Below are positions 1-8,409 of a stretch of DNA of 64,000 nucleotides, piece by piece. Within the stretch, counting starts at the first letter, position 1. Each line of letters begins with the position of its first letter. A program made the translations under genes and the position numbers. This DNA comes from Porticoccaceae bacterium (GTDB taxonomy: Bacteria; Pseudomonadota; Gammaproteobacteria; Pseudomonadales; Porticoccaceae). Where the stretch lies: positions 62,001 to 126,000 of the forward strand of contig JAQXBF010000025.1 in the NCBI GenBank assembly GCA_029252555.1. Direction: 5' to 3'. The notes beneath the pieces are model-generated. The model ran no database searches and was not told the DNA's origin. It saw only the letters and a list, made by a program, of their open reading frames with translations.

Positions 1-466
1 TGATCACATAGTCAGAGCCATCGCGCTTGGCTCTGGTCTGGATACTGCCCAGGTCCGAACCATGGTTTGGCTCAGAGAACCCCTGACACCAAATATCTTC
101 AGCATTAAGAATGCCTTTTAGATATTTCTCTCTCTCGTAATCTGTCCCTTTATCGAGAATCAGGGGGCCAGCCCAGCCGAGGCCGATCACATTAAAGCAG
201 ATAGGCACCCGAGCCAGTTTCATTTCTGCATCGACTAGGTTCTGATGAGCAGGTGATAGGCCACGACCGCCGTACTTTTCTGGCCATGCCATGCCTAAAT
301 AGCCTGCGGACCAGACCTTGTGTTGCCATTCACGTAGAAAGTCCAACACCCGCTCGGAGCCCACTTCCATAAATGTTTGCGGTAGTAAGAAGCCGGGGTC
401 TGCTGGTTTATTATGTTTTATCCAGTCGGTGACTTCTGCACGTAATTCTTGTAGCTCATTGCTCAT
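1..466 (-). CDS. acyl-CoA dehydrogenase, N-terminal part (runs off the window)
   Basis: Read on the minus strand from an ATG at 464-466, this gives 155 codons before the window edge; the C-terminal part lies outside. The visible part looks like the helical N-terminal domain of acyl-CoA dehydrogenases (GMAWPEKYGGRG), followed by the start of the beta domain with the flavin/substrate segment WCQGFSEPNHGSDLGS. These enzymes catalyse the first, FAD-dependent step of beta-oxidation. A GAGGGG Shine-Dalgarno lies about 12 bases before the start. Substrate chain length cannot be told from this fragment. It may supply the first step for the beta-oxidation genes at 5.6-8.3 kb, but it is not in their operon. 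Confidence 0.9.
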   Translation of the reverse strand, partial: MSNELQELRAEVTDWIKHNKPADPGFLLPQTFMEVGSERVLDFLREWQHKVWSAGYLGMAWPEKYGGRGLSPAHQNLVDAEMKLARVPICFNVIGLGWAGPLILDKGTDYEREKYLKGILNAEDIWCQGFSEPNHGSDLGSIQTRAKRDGSDYVI

Positions 467-878
467 GAATTATAATCCCCTCAGTTCGATACGGTTTTTT
501 TTCCTACTCTAACCACGCCCCTGGATAGCGTCTCTTGAATTGGTGCCATTCGATAGAGATTTGGCGCCAATTAAGCTAACGCAGTGGCCAACTAAAATAA
601 TTGCGCTAAAACAACGAGGTGATATCTTTTTTCAGGGCTTTCAGTCAAGGTTATTTGTCATTATTGATGGAGAATATAATACGCCAAGTCTCTCAGCGAT
701 GCGCTGTAAAAATGCCGGTTTTTAAATATAGGGGCCCTGAGCAGATTTCCCTTCCTGAAACCTATGTTCGGCTTACCAGTACCTTTACTCTGTGCTAATG
801 TTGCTGCCATAGTCGCAACTGCACCCATTGCTGGGGCGATAATAAAAATTAAAGCAAATTAATTGAAGGAAAGTCTCT
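467..878. other. intergenic region between divergent genes (412 bp)
   Basis: This region separates the acyl-CoA dehydrogenase from the peptide transporter, so promoters for both should lie here. I see no convincing gene. A 32-codon ORF at 764-862 (hydrophobic, ending in IIKIKAN) and ORFs at 318-512 and 540-725 have no family resemblance and no ribosome binding site. The clearest structure is the inverted repeat at 538-572, listed separately. A GGAA-type ribosome binding site for the transporter lies just before 879. Confidence 0.6.
538..572. repeat. 10-bp inverted repeat, possible operator
   Basis: AATTGGTGCC at 538-547 is matched by GGCGCCAATT at 563-572, with one mismatch (T-G wobble) and a 15-base spacer. 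It sits in the shared promoter region of two divergent genes, about 70 bp before the acyl-CoA dehydrogenase start and 300 bp before the transporter. No T-run follows in either direction, so an operator or leader hairpin is more likely than a terminator. The regulator is unknown. Confidence 0.4.
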
Positions 879-2585
879 ATGGCTGAGTCAGCAGAAAAGA
901 CCATTCTGGGTCATCCCCGCGGTCTTGTTATTTTATTCTTAACGGAAATGTGGGAACGTTTTTCTTACTATGGAATGCGCGCACTGCTTATTATCTATCT
1001 GACCCAGCATTTTTTGATGTCTGATGAAAGCTCTAGTGTGCTCTATGGGGCCTATGGTGCGCTGGTCTATGTGATGACTATCATAGGCGGGTCCCTCGCA
1101 GACCGTTATCTGGGTGCCCGCAAGGCTGTGACCTTCGGCGCGATACTCCTGACCTTTGGTCACTTTGGAATGGCCTTTGAGGGGGAGGGTTCCAGACAGC
1201 TGGTAACCCATGGTGATAATCAGTATGAAATCGTGCTTGACGGCCGCGGAGGGGATGCGCGGCAACAGATTCTGACAGACTTGGGTGTGTCATATATCAA
1301 TTTTACCGAGACAAGCATGAATATTGCCGAGCCTGAATCTGTCGGTCTTGCGCCCAGCATTGATCTGTCTGAATTCACCATGAGTGTGGAGACCGAAGAG
1401 AAATACCTTAATATCCTATATTTATCCTTGGCACTCATTATTGCTGGTGTCGGTTTTCTGAAGGCCAACATATCAACCATTGTGGGCTCGCTGTACGGCT
1501 TTGGTGATAGCCGCCGAGACTCCGGTTTTACCATTTTCTATATGGGCATCAATATGGGCGCTTTCTTGGCGTCTCTGTCCTGTGGCTACCTAGGCATTGT
1601 CCACGGCTGGAAATACGGCTTTGGTCTGGCTGGCGCAGGTATGCTTTTGGGACTGATTATCTTTCTTTCTTGCCAGAGCTGGTTAGACGGAAAGGCCGAG
1701 CCGCCCAGCCCAGAGAAGCTTAAAGAAAAAGTCTTTATAGGTATTAATGTGGAATGGCTCTGTTATTCGGTTGGTCTGGGTATCATTGCTGTGTCTATGT
1801 TGCTGGTAATGAACGCAGATTTAGTAGGAGGAATATTGGGGCCTGTAGGTATTCTGATGTTTATCTGGTTAGTGAGCCATGCCTTTACCCAGCTCCAGGG
1901 CGATGAGCGTTCCCGTATGCTGGCCGCTGTCTATTTTGTTCTGGCTCAGATACCTTTTTGGGCACTCTTTGAGCAGGCGGGTTCATCGCTGAATCTGTTT
2001 ACTGCCCGTTTAGTCGATCGGGAAATGTTTGGTTGGTCGGTGCCAGGCCCGGTATTCCAATCATTGAATGCAGGCTTTATTTTTCTGTTTGCACCTATTA
2101 TGGCCTGGCTGTGGATCTGGCTGGCCAAGCGCAAGCTAAACCCCTCGACGCCAGTTAAGTTTGCGCTGGGTGTGGCCATGGCTGGGCTCGGGTTCCTTGC
2201 TCTGGTTGGGGGCATGAAGGGTTCTGGCGCAATGGGCTATACGCCGGTTATCTTTATCTTCTTGATCTACTGGATACATACTATGGGCGAGCTGATGGTT
2301 TCGCCCGTGGGCCTGTCTGCGGTCACTAAATTGGCGCCAGCCCGTATTGTCGGTATGACAATGGGTGCCTGGTTCCTGTATTCCGGCCTGTCTAACTATT
2401 TGGCCGGCATTATTGCGCGCACCACTGGTGCTGAGACTATTGGCGGTCAGATGATCAATGTGGCAGAGGCTAAAGCTGGCTATGTTGAGGTCTATTCCCG
2501 GGTAGGCTATATCGCTTTGGGTATTGCGGTTTTAATGCTGCTAATTTCGCCAACTATTACAAAAATGATGCGTGGTGCCGACTAA
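879..2585 (+). CDS. POT/PTR family proton-coupled di-/tripeptide transporter
   Basis: Inner-membrane peptide:H+ symporter of the major facilitator superfamily, 568 aa. TM1 carries the family's proton-coupling signature ExxERFxYY at residues 23-31 (EMWERFSYYG). A GFLKANIS segment near residue 192 and FYMGINMGAF match the PTR2 family signatures. There are about 12-14 hydrophobic segments. Oddly, roughly 75 hydrophilic residues (about 101-178) sit between the third and fourth hydrophobic segments, more than in well-studied DtpA-like members. The start is chosen after a GAAGGAAAG ribosome binding site. The gene is 42 bp upstream of an M2 peptidyl-dipeptidase lipoprotein, suggesting a cleave-and-import pair for peptides. 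Confidence 0.92.
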   Translation: MAESAEKTILGHPRGLVILFLTEMWERFSYYGMRALLIIYLTQHFLMSDESSSVLYGAYGALVYVMTIIGGSLADRYLGARKAVTFGAILLTFGHFGMAFEGEGSRQLVTHGDNQYEIVLDGRGGDARQQILTDLGVSYINFTETSMNIAEPESVGLAPSIDLSEFTMSVETEEKYLNILYLSLALIIAGVGFLKANISTIVGSLYGFGDSRRDSGFTIFYMGINMGAFLASLSCGYLGIVHGWKYGFGLAGAGMLLGLIIFLSCQSWLDGKAEPPSPEKLKEKVFIGINVEWLCYSVGLGIIAVSMLLVMNADLVGGILGPVGILMFIWLVSHAFTQLQGDERSRMLAAVYFVLAQIPFWALFEQAGSSLNLFTARLVDREMFGWSVPGPVFQSLNAGFIFLFAPIMAWLWIWLAKRKLNPSTPVKFALGVAMAGLGFLALVGGMKGSGAMGYTPVIFIFLIYWIHTMGELMVSPVGLSAVTKLAPARIVGMTMGAWFLYSGLSNYLAGIIARTTGAETIGGQMINVAEAKAGYVEVYSRVGYIALGIAVLMLLISPTITKMMRGAD

Positions 2586-2627
2586 CATTCTCGCCGCTAA
2601 ATAAGAAACAACTCGGGGGAGATCTCC

Positions 2628-4424
2628 ATGAACATTAAATTATGGATTATTGCCGCTGTAATATTACTCACTGGTTGCGGCCAGTCCTCTGATACCGAGC
2701 CACAGGAATCGGCAGCAGATTTTGTTGCGCGGATGGAAGTGGAGGGTGATGAGCTTGCCAAGGAAGCTAGCGCAGCTTATTGGGTTCGCAGCACCTATAT
2801 TACTCCAGACACAGCAATCTTGGCTGCCAAGGCCGGTGAGCGGGGCCTAGAATTTGAAAGTGCTCTGGTTAAGCAAGCCAAGCAATATTTAGGCACAGAT
2901 ATGGATGCTGAGACCGGCCGAGCTATTGAGCTAATGTTGCGGGGCTCCTCTGCCCCAGCGCCAGATAGCGCTGAAATGCGGGCCGAGCTGTCGGCCATTC
3001 TGACAGACATGGAAGGTCAGTACGGTTCAGGTAAATACTGTAATGCCAATGGTGTTTGTAGAGAGCTACAAGAATTGGAATCAGTGTTGGCTGAGTCCAG
3101 AGACTATGATGAACTTCTCGATGTGTGGCAGGGCTGGCGTCAGGTGTCCCCCCCATATCGTGCCAGCTATCAGCGCTTTGTGGAGATTGCCAATCTTGGT
3201 GCCCAGGACTTCGGTTATAAGAATTTAGCCGAGCTGTGGCAGGGTGGATACGACATGGATAGCAACACCTTTACTATTGAATCCCGTCGTTTATGGGATG
3301 AGGTGAAGCCTCTCTATGACGAGCTTCATTGTCATGTACGAGCCAAGCTCAGTGAGAATTATGGTGCGGATAAAGTAGCATTGGACGGTCCTATTCCGGC
3401 CCATCTATTGGGCAATATGTGGTCGCAAACTTGGGATAATATTTACGATATTATTGAACCTTATCCTGGGGTATCGCCGGTGGATGTGACGGCAGCCATG
3501 CAGTCCCAGGGTTGGGATGAGATTAAAATGACTAAAACTGCTGAGGGGTTCTTTACGTCTCTGGGATTGCCGCCACTACCAGATAGCTTCTACAAAAATT
3601 CCATGCTCAAAAAGCCTCGAGATCGTAATGTAGTCTGTCATGCCAGCGCCTGGGATATAGACAATGGCAATGATCCTCGGGTTAAACAATGTGTCGAGGT
3701 CAATGGAGAACAGTTCGGCACGCTGCATCATGAGTTGGGGCATATCTATTACTACCTGCTGTATAAGGATCAGCCTTCAGTGTTTAAGGGGGGTGCCCAT
3801 GATGGCTTCCATGAGGCGATTGGTGACACTATTCAGCTATCGATGACGCCAGAATATCTGCAGACTAAAGGCTTGTTGGAAGACGTTACTGAGGGCTATG
3901 AAGCCATAATTAACAGGCAGATGAAGATGGCTCTAGAGAAAATTGCTTTCCTACCGTTCGGTAAAATGATCGATGAGTGGCGCTGGAAGGTTTTCTCCGG
4001 CGAAATCGCTCCGGCGGATTACAATGCGGGCTGGTGGAGGCTGCGTCAAGAGTATCAGGGTATTGAGGCTCCCATGGCGCGCACTGAGCAAGATTTTGAT
4101 GCTGGTGCCAAGTACCATGTTCCGGGCAATACGCCTTATACCAGATACTTTTTGTCTTTTATTATGCAGTTCCAATTTCACAAGGCACTCTGCGAGGCTG
4201 CGAGAAAAGAGGGGCCGTTGCACGAGTGCTCTATTTATAATAGTAAAGCCGCTGGTGAGAAGCTTGGCAATATGATGGCCATGGGTCAAAAGCAGCCTTG
4301 GCCCGATGCGATGGAAGCAATTACCGGTCAGCGGAGTATGGATGGTAATGCCATTATTGATTATTTTGCCCCGCTTAATGCTTGGCTAAAGGAGCAAAAT
4401 CAAGATCGCTCTTGTGGCTGGTAG
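2628..4424 (+). CDS. M2 family peptidyl-dipeptidase lipoprotein (ACE-like)
   Basis: Zinc metallopeptidase of 598 aa, homologous to angiotensin-converting enzyme, which releases dipeptides from the C-terminus of oligopeptides. The N-terminus is a lipoprotein signal (hydrophobic run, then LTGC, lipid cysteine C17), so it is likely anchored in the periplasm or outer membrane. The zinc site is HELGH at 368-372, with the third ligand E396 in GFHEAIGD. The spacing of 24 residues from the second His to that Glu is as in ACE. Only one catalytic domain is present, as in other bacterial M2 enzymes. It follows the peptide transporter by 42 bp and is probably co-transcribed, producing dipeptides for uptake. 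A terminator follows at 4447. Confidence 0.93.
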   Translation: MNIKLWIIAAVILLTGCGQSSDTEPQESAADFVARMEVEGDELAKEASAAYWVRSTYITPDTAILAAKAGERGLEFESALVKQAKQYLGTDMDAETGRAIELMLRGSSAPAPDSAEMRAELSAILTDMEGQYGSGKYCNANGVCRELQELESVLAESRDYDELLDVWQGWRQVSPPYRASYQRFVEIANLGAQDFGYKNLAELWQGGYDMDSNTFTIESRRLWDEVKPLYDELHCHVRAKLSENYGADKVALDGPIPAHLLGNMWSQTWDNIYDIIEPYPGVSPVDVTAAMQSQGWDEIKMTKTAEGFFTSLGLPPLPDSFYKNSMLKKPRDRNVVCHASAWDIDNGNDPRVKQCVEVNGEQFGTLHHELGHIYYYLLYKDQPSVFKGGAHDGFHEAIGDTIQLSMTPEYLQTKGLLEDVTEGYEAIINRQMKMALEKIAFLPFGKMIDEWRWKVFSGEIAPADYNAGWWRLRQEYQGIEAPMARTEQDFDAGAKYHVPGNTPYTRYFLSFIMQFQFHKALCEAARKEGPLHECSIYNSKAAGEKLGNMMAMGQKQPWPDAMEAITGQRSMDGNAIIDYFAPLNAWLKEQNQDRSCGW

Positions 4425-4446
4425 CTTAGGTGCAGGCAGAGCCACT

Positions 4447-4475
4447 AAAAAGGCAGTTATTTGGCTGCCTTTTTT
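4447..4475 (+). terminator. Rho-independent terminator of the peptide transporter/peptidase operon
   Basis: AAAAAGGCAG (4447-4456), an 8-base loop, then CTGCC followed by six Ts. The GGCAG/CTGCC stem is extended by A-T pairs. It lies 22 bases after the M2 peptidase stop codon. Confidence 0.85.
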
Positions 4476-4538
4476 ATATCTGATATTTCTCACTTTATGT
4501 GTTTGGAGCTTGGATTAATGGCGCTCTATTGGGCGCTA

Positions 4539-5318
4539 CTAATAGAATAGCAACGGGTGGCTGAGCTCGCCGGTGCAAAATTGCGCCAGGTCGAGTTGTT
4601 CATCTTCTGGGTAGAGCGTGTTGATATTGATGCTGGGCCCAGACAGCAAGGCGGCGGGCCCCACCCTGCTGACCGTGCTGTGCACACTAACAAATTTCTT
4701 AAGCTCACCTTTAAGATTTACCTGCATGCGGAAGCTAGGCATGGGTTCTAGTGCAGATGCACGCTGTCGCCAGTCGGCGGGAACATTTTCATGGTTAGCC
4801 AAACGATCGCGCATTTCATGATCACGGGGGTTGTCGCTAAATAATGCCCTCTGCTCCAGAGACATTAAAATCACCGATAACGTATCTTCCCAGCCACTAA
4901 TCAAGTAGCCCGCGCCTTCACGACTGAATACAAATTCAAAGTTATTGGTGACGCGGTCGAGAATGGCTTTGCTGATGGTTTGATTAAACAGCCCGACCCA
5001 GCCACGGTTGACCATCAGTATGTCACTGGCGTCGTTCATAACGATGGCGGGATAGGGGTCCAGGGCTTTGAGGGACAATGTCATGGTTTTGCGCAGCCAC
5101 TTTAAATCTGGGGCATGAAAGTCCAGTTCGCCGGTGCTGGGCAAGAAGCCGGCGGCGATCAGAAAGTGATTAGTATCCCGCTGTCCCAGATTCATTGCTT
5201 GGGCTATATCATTGGCTAAGTTTTGGCTGGGGCGGCTACTGCCATTTTCCAGACGGCTAATATGGCGGGGCGAGCTATTAATGAGAGCAGCAAGCTGTTC
5301 CTGACTGTGACCGTGCAC
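4539..5318 (-). CDS. XRE-type HTH regulator with MmyB-like ligand-binding domain; true N-terminus lies upstream
   Basis: Transcription factor with an N-terminal HTH_XRE (SQEQLAALINSSPRHISRLE) and an AAGF-linked C-terminal domain typical of MmyB-like regulators, thought to bind a small ligand. The only standard start codon in frame is the GTG at 5316-5318. That start would delete the first helix of the HTH. In frame upstream the codons read MTSSDTDTSLAFGRFLKFWR-like sequence from an ATT at 5379-5381 (also a CTG at 5352-5354) until a TAG near 5420. The true product is therefore probably about 21 residues longer with a non-standard start, or the 5' end is frameshifted. It is divergent from the MaoC/SDR/thiolase operon and is a plausible local regulator of it. 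Confidence 0.8.
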   Translation of the reverse strand: MHGHSQEQLAALINSSPRHISRLENGSSRPSQNLANDIAQAMNLGQRDTNHFLIAAGFLPSTGELDFHAPDLKWLRKTMTLSLKALDPYPAIVMNDASDILMVNRGWVGLFNQTISKAILDRVTNNFEFVFSREGAGYLISGWEDTLSVILMSLEQRALFSDNPRDHEMRDRLANHENVPADWRQRASALEPMPSFRMQVNLKGELKKFVSVHSTVSRVGPAALLSGPSININTLYPEDEQLDLAQFCTGELSHPLLFY

Positions 5319-5420
5319 ACCGCGCCAAAATTTCAGGAAGCGGCCAAACGCCAGGCTGGTGTCTGTATCTGAAGAAGTAATTTGCCAAGGCTCATAGTTT
5401 CTTTGGGAGCGGCTATACTA

Positions 5421-5515
5421 GTCATGTGGCCCCATAATCACAACTCTGTAACCCATGACCAAGATTAGTTTCAGTGATAGCTGATTAGCTACAACCGGAC
5501 ATAACATGTCATGGT
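5421..5515. promoter_or_regulatory. three copies of a GTCATGG-like motif in the divergent promoter region
   Basis: GTCATGTGG at 5421-5429, the inverted copy CCATGACC at 5453-5460, and GTCATGGTT at 5508-5516 share a GTCATGkG core. They lie between the XRE regulator and the MaoC gene. The pair at 5453/5508 forms a 7-bp inverted repeat. The same interval contains TAGCTGATTAGCTA (5479-5492). These are candidate operator sites for the adjacent regulator. The match is short, so chance is possible. Confidence 0.3.
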
Positions 5516-5613
5516 TTTCAGTGCCTGAGCGGCCCAGACTATGGTCAGTTAGGACGTCGATACTAAGATTTTTAATGTTGACCGGCAGGTCAGCCCAACG
5601 GAGGAATTTTGCC

Positions 5614-6075
5614 ATGCCACAGGTGATAAATAAATCAGAAATTGAACAGTATATTGGCCATGTCTGCGAGCCCACAGATTGGTTTGAGGTAACTCAGGAA
5701 CAGGTCAATGAATTTGCAGAGTGCACATTGGATCGCCAGTTTATCCATATAGATCCAGAAGCTGCGGCTAAAACGCCATTTGGTGGCACTATTGCCCACG
5801 GTTTTTTAACCCTGTCGATGCTGTCTTACTTTTCCATGAGCTACAACATTCTGATTGATGGCATGTATATGGGCGTCAATAAGGGCTTCGATAAGGTACG
5901 TTTTGTTGCACCTGTTCGCGTAGGTAGCAAAATTCGCTGTCATGCGACGGTACAGGAAATTATTGAGAAACGTCCGGGCCAGTATGACTTCAAAGTGGAA
6001 GTGTCGGTCGAGATTGAAGGCGGCGATAAGCCGGCGCTTGTGGCTGAATGGTTAAGCGTGCAGATGGTCAACTAG
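5614..6075 (+). CDS. MaoC-like (R)-specific enoyl-CoA hydratase
   Basis: Hot-dog fold hydratase of 153 aa. It carries the hydratase-2 motif D40-x4-H45 (LDRQFIHID), followed by the GGTIAHGFLTLS segment. Members add water to trans-2-enoyl-CoA to give (R)-3-hydroxyacyl-CoA. The start at 5614 is chosen because a strong GGAGG site lies 8 bases upstream; an in-frame ATG at 5506 would add 36 unrelated residues. The next gene, 32 bp downstream, is an MFE-2-type (R)-3-hydroxyacyl-CoA dehydrogenase, and a thiolase follows. Together they make an R-specific beta-oxidation set. Confidence 0.9.
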   Translation: MPQVINKSEIEQYIGHVCEPTDWFEVTQEQVNEFAECTLDRQFIHIDPEAAAKTPFGGTIAHGFLTLSMLSYFSMSYNILIDGMYMGVNKGFDKVRFVAPVRVGSKIRCHATVQEIIEKRPGQYDFKVEVSVEIEGGDKPALVAEWLSVQMVN

Positions 6076-6107
6076 TCTAATTATATTGAGAGCATGGGGT
6101 ATTAAAC

Positions 6108-7019
6108 ATGAGTATTAATTTTGAAGGACGCGTGGCAATTGTAACTGGCGCTGGTAATGGCTTGGGTCGCTCCCACGCCGTGGCACTGGCAGAGCGTGGT
6201 GCCAAAGTTGTGGTTAACGACCTTGGCGCTGCACGAGATGGCACTGGTGCCTCTTCAGATGCGGCGATGGAAGTGGTTGGCATGATTGAAGCAGCAGGGG
6301 GCGAAGCCTTTGCTCACGGCGCCAATGTTGCTAAGTTTGATGAGGTGCAGGATATGGTCGCCCAGGCTATGGAGAAGTGGGGCCGTGTTGATATTTTGAT
6401 CAATAACGCCGGCATTCTGCGCGATAAGTCATTTGCCAAAATGGATCTGGCTGATTTTCAGCTGGTGATGGATGTGCATCTGATGGGCTCGGTGAACTGT
6501 ACCAAAGCGGTGTGGGACATTATGCGCGAGCAGAACTATGGTCGTATTGTGATGACAACGTCTTCCAGCGGGATGTACGGTAACTTTGGCCAGACCAACT
6601 ATGGCGCAGCCAAAATGGCGGTACTGGGCTTCATGAATACGTTGGTGCTGGAAGGTGGCAAGAACAATATTCATGTTAATGCATTGGCCCCTACGGCTGG
6701 CACGCGCATGACTGAAGATCTGATGCCTCCAGAAGTGCTGGGTATGTTGACCGCAGAATCTGTGACTGCTGGTGCGTTGATTCTCTGTGATGAGAAGGCC
6801 CCAACCCGAGCCATTCTCTGCGCTGGTGCTGGGGGTTATGCCAAAACCAATATATTCGAGACCGACGGTATCTTTATGCCGAAAGATGAGCAGAATCCTG
6901 AAGCTATTTTGGCTAAGTGGGATGAACTCAGCGATACCTCTAACCATCAGGCCTTGGAGTCCGGTGGCAAGCAAACTGAGAAGTTTTTGATGAAGGCAAT
7001 GGCCGCGCTCAAGGCATAG
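6108..7019 (+). CDS. SDR, (3R)-hydroxyacyl-CoA dehydrogenase resembling the MFE-2 (HSD17B4) domain
   Basis: Short-chain dehydrogenase of 303 aa. The NAD-binding motif GAGNGLGRSHA is near residue 15, NNAGILRDKSF near 100, catalytic Ser in TTSSSGMYGN, and Tyr/Lys in TNYGAAK. The GRSHA, NDLGA and NNAGILRDKSF segments, and the extra C-terminal ~60 residues, are those of the dehydrogenase domain of peroxisomal multifunctional enzyme 2. It would oxidise (R)-3-hydroxyacyl-CoA to 3-ketoacyl-CoA. In MFE-2 this domain is fused to a MaoC hydratase; here the hydratase is the separate upstream gene. Confidence 0.9.
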   Translation: MSINFEGRVAIVTGAGNGLGRSHAVALAERGAKVVVNDLGAARDGTGASSDAAMEVVGMIEAAGGEAFAHGANVAKFDEVQDMVAQAMEKWGRVDILINNAGILRDKSFAKMDLADFQLVMDVHLMGSVNCTKAVWDIMREQNYGRIVMTTSSSGMYGNFGQTNYGAAKMAVLGFMNTLVLEGGKNNIHVNALAPTAGTRMTEDLMPPEVLGMLTAESVTAGALILCDEKAPTRAILCAGAGGYAKTNIFETDGIFMPKDEQNPEAILAKWDELSDTSNHQALESGGKQTEKFLMKAMAALKA

Positions 7020-7081
7020 GTGCTAGAGCTTAATAGCATGGCTAAGTACAATTTTAAGAATAATTAACTAAGGATATTATT

Positions 7082-8263
7082 ATGAAAGAAGCAGTAATCG
7101 TTTCAGCAGCTCGTACCCCAATCGGTAGAGCTTTTCGTGGTGCATTCAATAATCTTGAATCACCCTCTATGAGCTCTCACGCTATCACTGCGGCTGTTGC
7201 TCGCGCTGGTGTTGACCCTGCAGAGATCGATGACTGCATTATGGGTGCGGCTATGCAGCAGGGTACTCAAACTATGAATCTGGGCCGTCAGGCGGCTATG
7301 GCTTCTGGTCTGCCTGTGTCTGTGGCTGGCGCGACAATTGACCGCCAGTGCTCGTCTGGCCTGATGGCGATTTCTATTGGCGCTAACAATATTACCAATG
7401 ATGGTTCTCAGGTGGTTATTGCCGGTGGCTGTGAGAGCATCAGCTTGATTCAAAATGAGAAGTTTAATGCTCACCGTGTAGCTGACCCGTTGGCGATGAA
7501 GCATGCGCCGCTGATCCATATGCCTATGCTGGACACCGCTGAGACTGTGGCTAACCGTTACAGTATTTCTCGTGAAGCTCAGGATGAGTACTCTGTTGTT
7601 TCTCAGGCGCGCACGGCTGCCGCTCAGGAGGCGGGTCTGTTTGCAGATGAGATTGTTCCTGTCACAGCTACTAAGCTAGTGACTAACCGTGACACGGGTG
7701 AAGTGACTGAAGAAGAAGTCACTCTGGCTAAGGATGAGGGCAACCGTCCTGGCACTAATATTGAAGGTTTAAGCGGTCTAAATGCGGTTCGTAATGGTGG
7801 CACTATCACTGGCGGTAATGCTTCTCAGTTATCTGATGGCGCGGCTGCTGTTGTACTGATGGATGGTACTTTGGCTTCTCAGCGCAACCTAGAGCCTCTT
7901 GGTGTTTACCGAGGCATGGCTGTTGCTGGTTGTGAGCCTGATGAGATGGGAATTGGTCCGGTTTTCGCTATTCCTAAGTTGCTTCAGCGCAATGGTTTAA
8001 CGATGGAAGATATTGGTCTTTGGGAATTAAACGAGGCGTTTGCTGTGCAGGTGATTTACTGTCGTGACAAGCTAGGTATTCCTATGGAGCGTTTGAATGT
8101 GAATGGCGGTTCTATTTCTATCGGTCACCCGTTTGGCATGAGTGGTGCGCGTATGGTTATGCATGCGTTGATGGAAGGTAAGCGCCGCGGTGAGAAGTAT
8201 GTTGTTATCACTATGTGTGTTGGTGGTGGTATGGGTGCTGCAGGTCTGTTTGAAGTGCTGTAA
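7082..8263 (+). CDS. acetyl-CoA C-acyltransferase (thiolase)
   Basis: Thiolase of 393 aa, the usual family length. Active-site residues are visible: nucleophile C90 in DRQCSSG, H349 in IGHPFGMSG and C379 in MCVGGGMG. It would cleave 3-ketoacyl-CoA to acetyl-CoA and a shortened acyl-CoA, closing the cycle begun by the MaoC hydratase and SDR upstream. The gene is 62 bp after the SDR with an AAGGA ribosome binding site, and a strong terminator follows at 8286. Acetoacetyl-CoA synthesis (biosynthetic thiolase) cannot be excluded from sequence alone, but context favours degradation. Confidence 0.93.
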   Translation: MKEAVIVSAARTPIGRAFRGAFNNLESPSMSSHAITAAVARAGVDPAEIDDCIMGAAMQQGTQTMNLGRQAAMASGLPVSVAGATIDRQCSSGLMAISIGANNITNDGSQVVIAGGCESISLIQNEKFNAHRVADPLAMKHAPLIHMPMLDTAETVANRYSISREAQDEYSVVSQARTAAAQEAGLFADEIVPVTATKLVTNRDTGEVTEEEVTLAKDEGNRPGTNIEGLSGLNAVRNGGTITGGNASQLSDGAAAVVLMDGTLASQRNLEPLGVYRGMAVAGCEPDEMGIGPVFAIPKLLQRNGLTMEDIGLWELNEAFAVQVIYCRDKLGIPMERLNVNGGSISIGHPFGMSGARMVMHALMEGKRRGEKYVVITMCVGGGMGAAGLFEVL

Positions 8264-8285
8264 TTCACTGCTATTTCGGTGGGTT

Positions 8286-8324
8286 AAAACGCCACCGACT
8301 CTTTTTAGGGTCGGTGGCGTTTTT
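8286..8324 (+). terminator. strong Rho-independent terminator after the thiolase
   Basis: AAAACGCCACCGAC (8286-8299), a 10-base loop, then GTCGGTGGCGTTTTT. The 14-bp stem with flanking A and T runs could act in both directions, but only plus-strand genes are near. Confidence 0.93.
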
Positions 8325-8409
8325 AGATATGCATACTTTTTGGTGATATTAACAGCTATTATGCCACTACTTTACTATCGCTCAAAATAATAAAAGAGAG
8401 AGGCAAAAA

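Noticed and set aside
540-725. 61-codon ORF in the first intergenic region
   Set aside because: Basic, low-quality composition, no ribosome binding site; it overlaps the inverted repeat.
764-862. 32-codon hydrophobic ORF before the peptide transporter
   Set aside because: No ribosome binding site or homology; small and probably chance.
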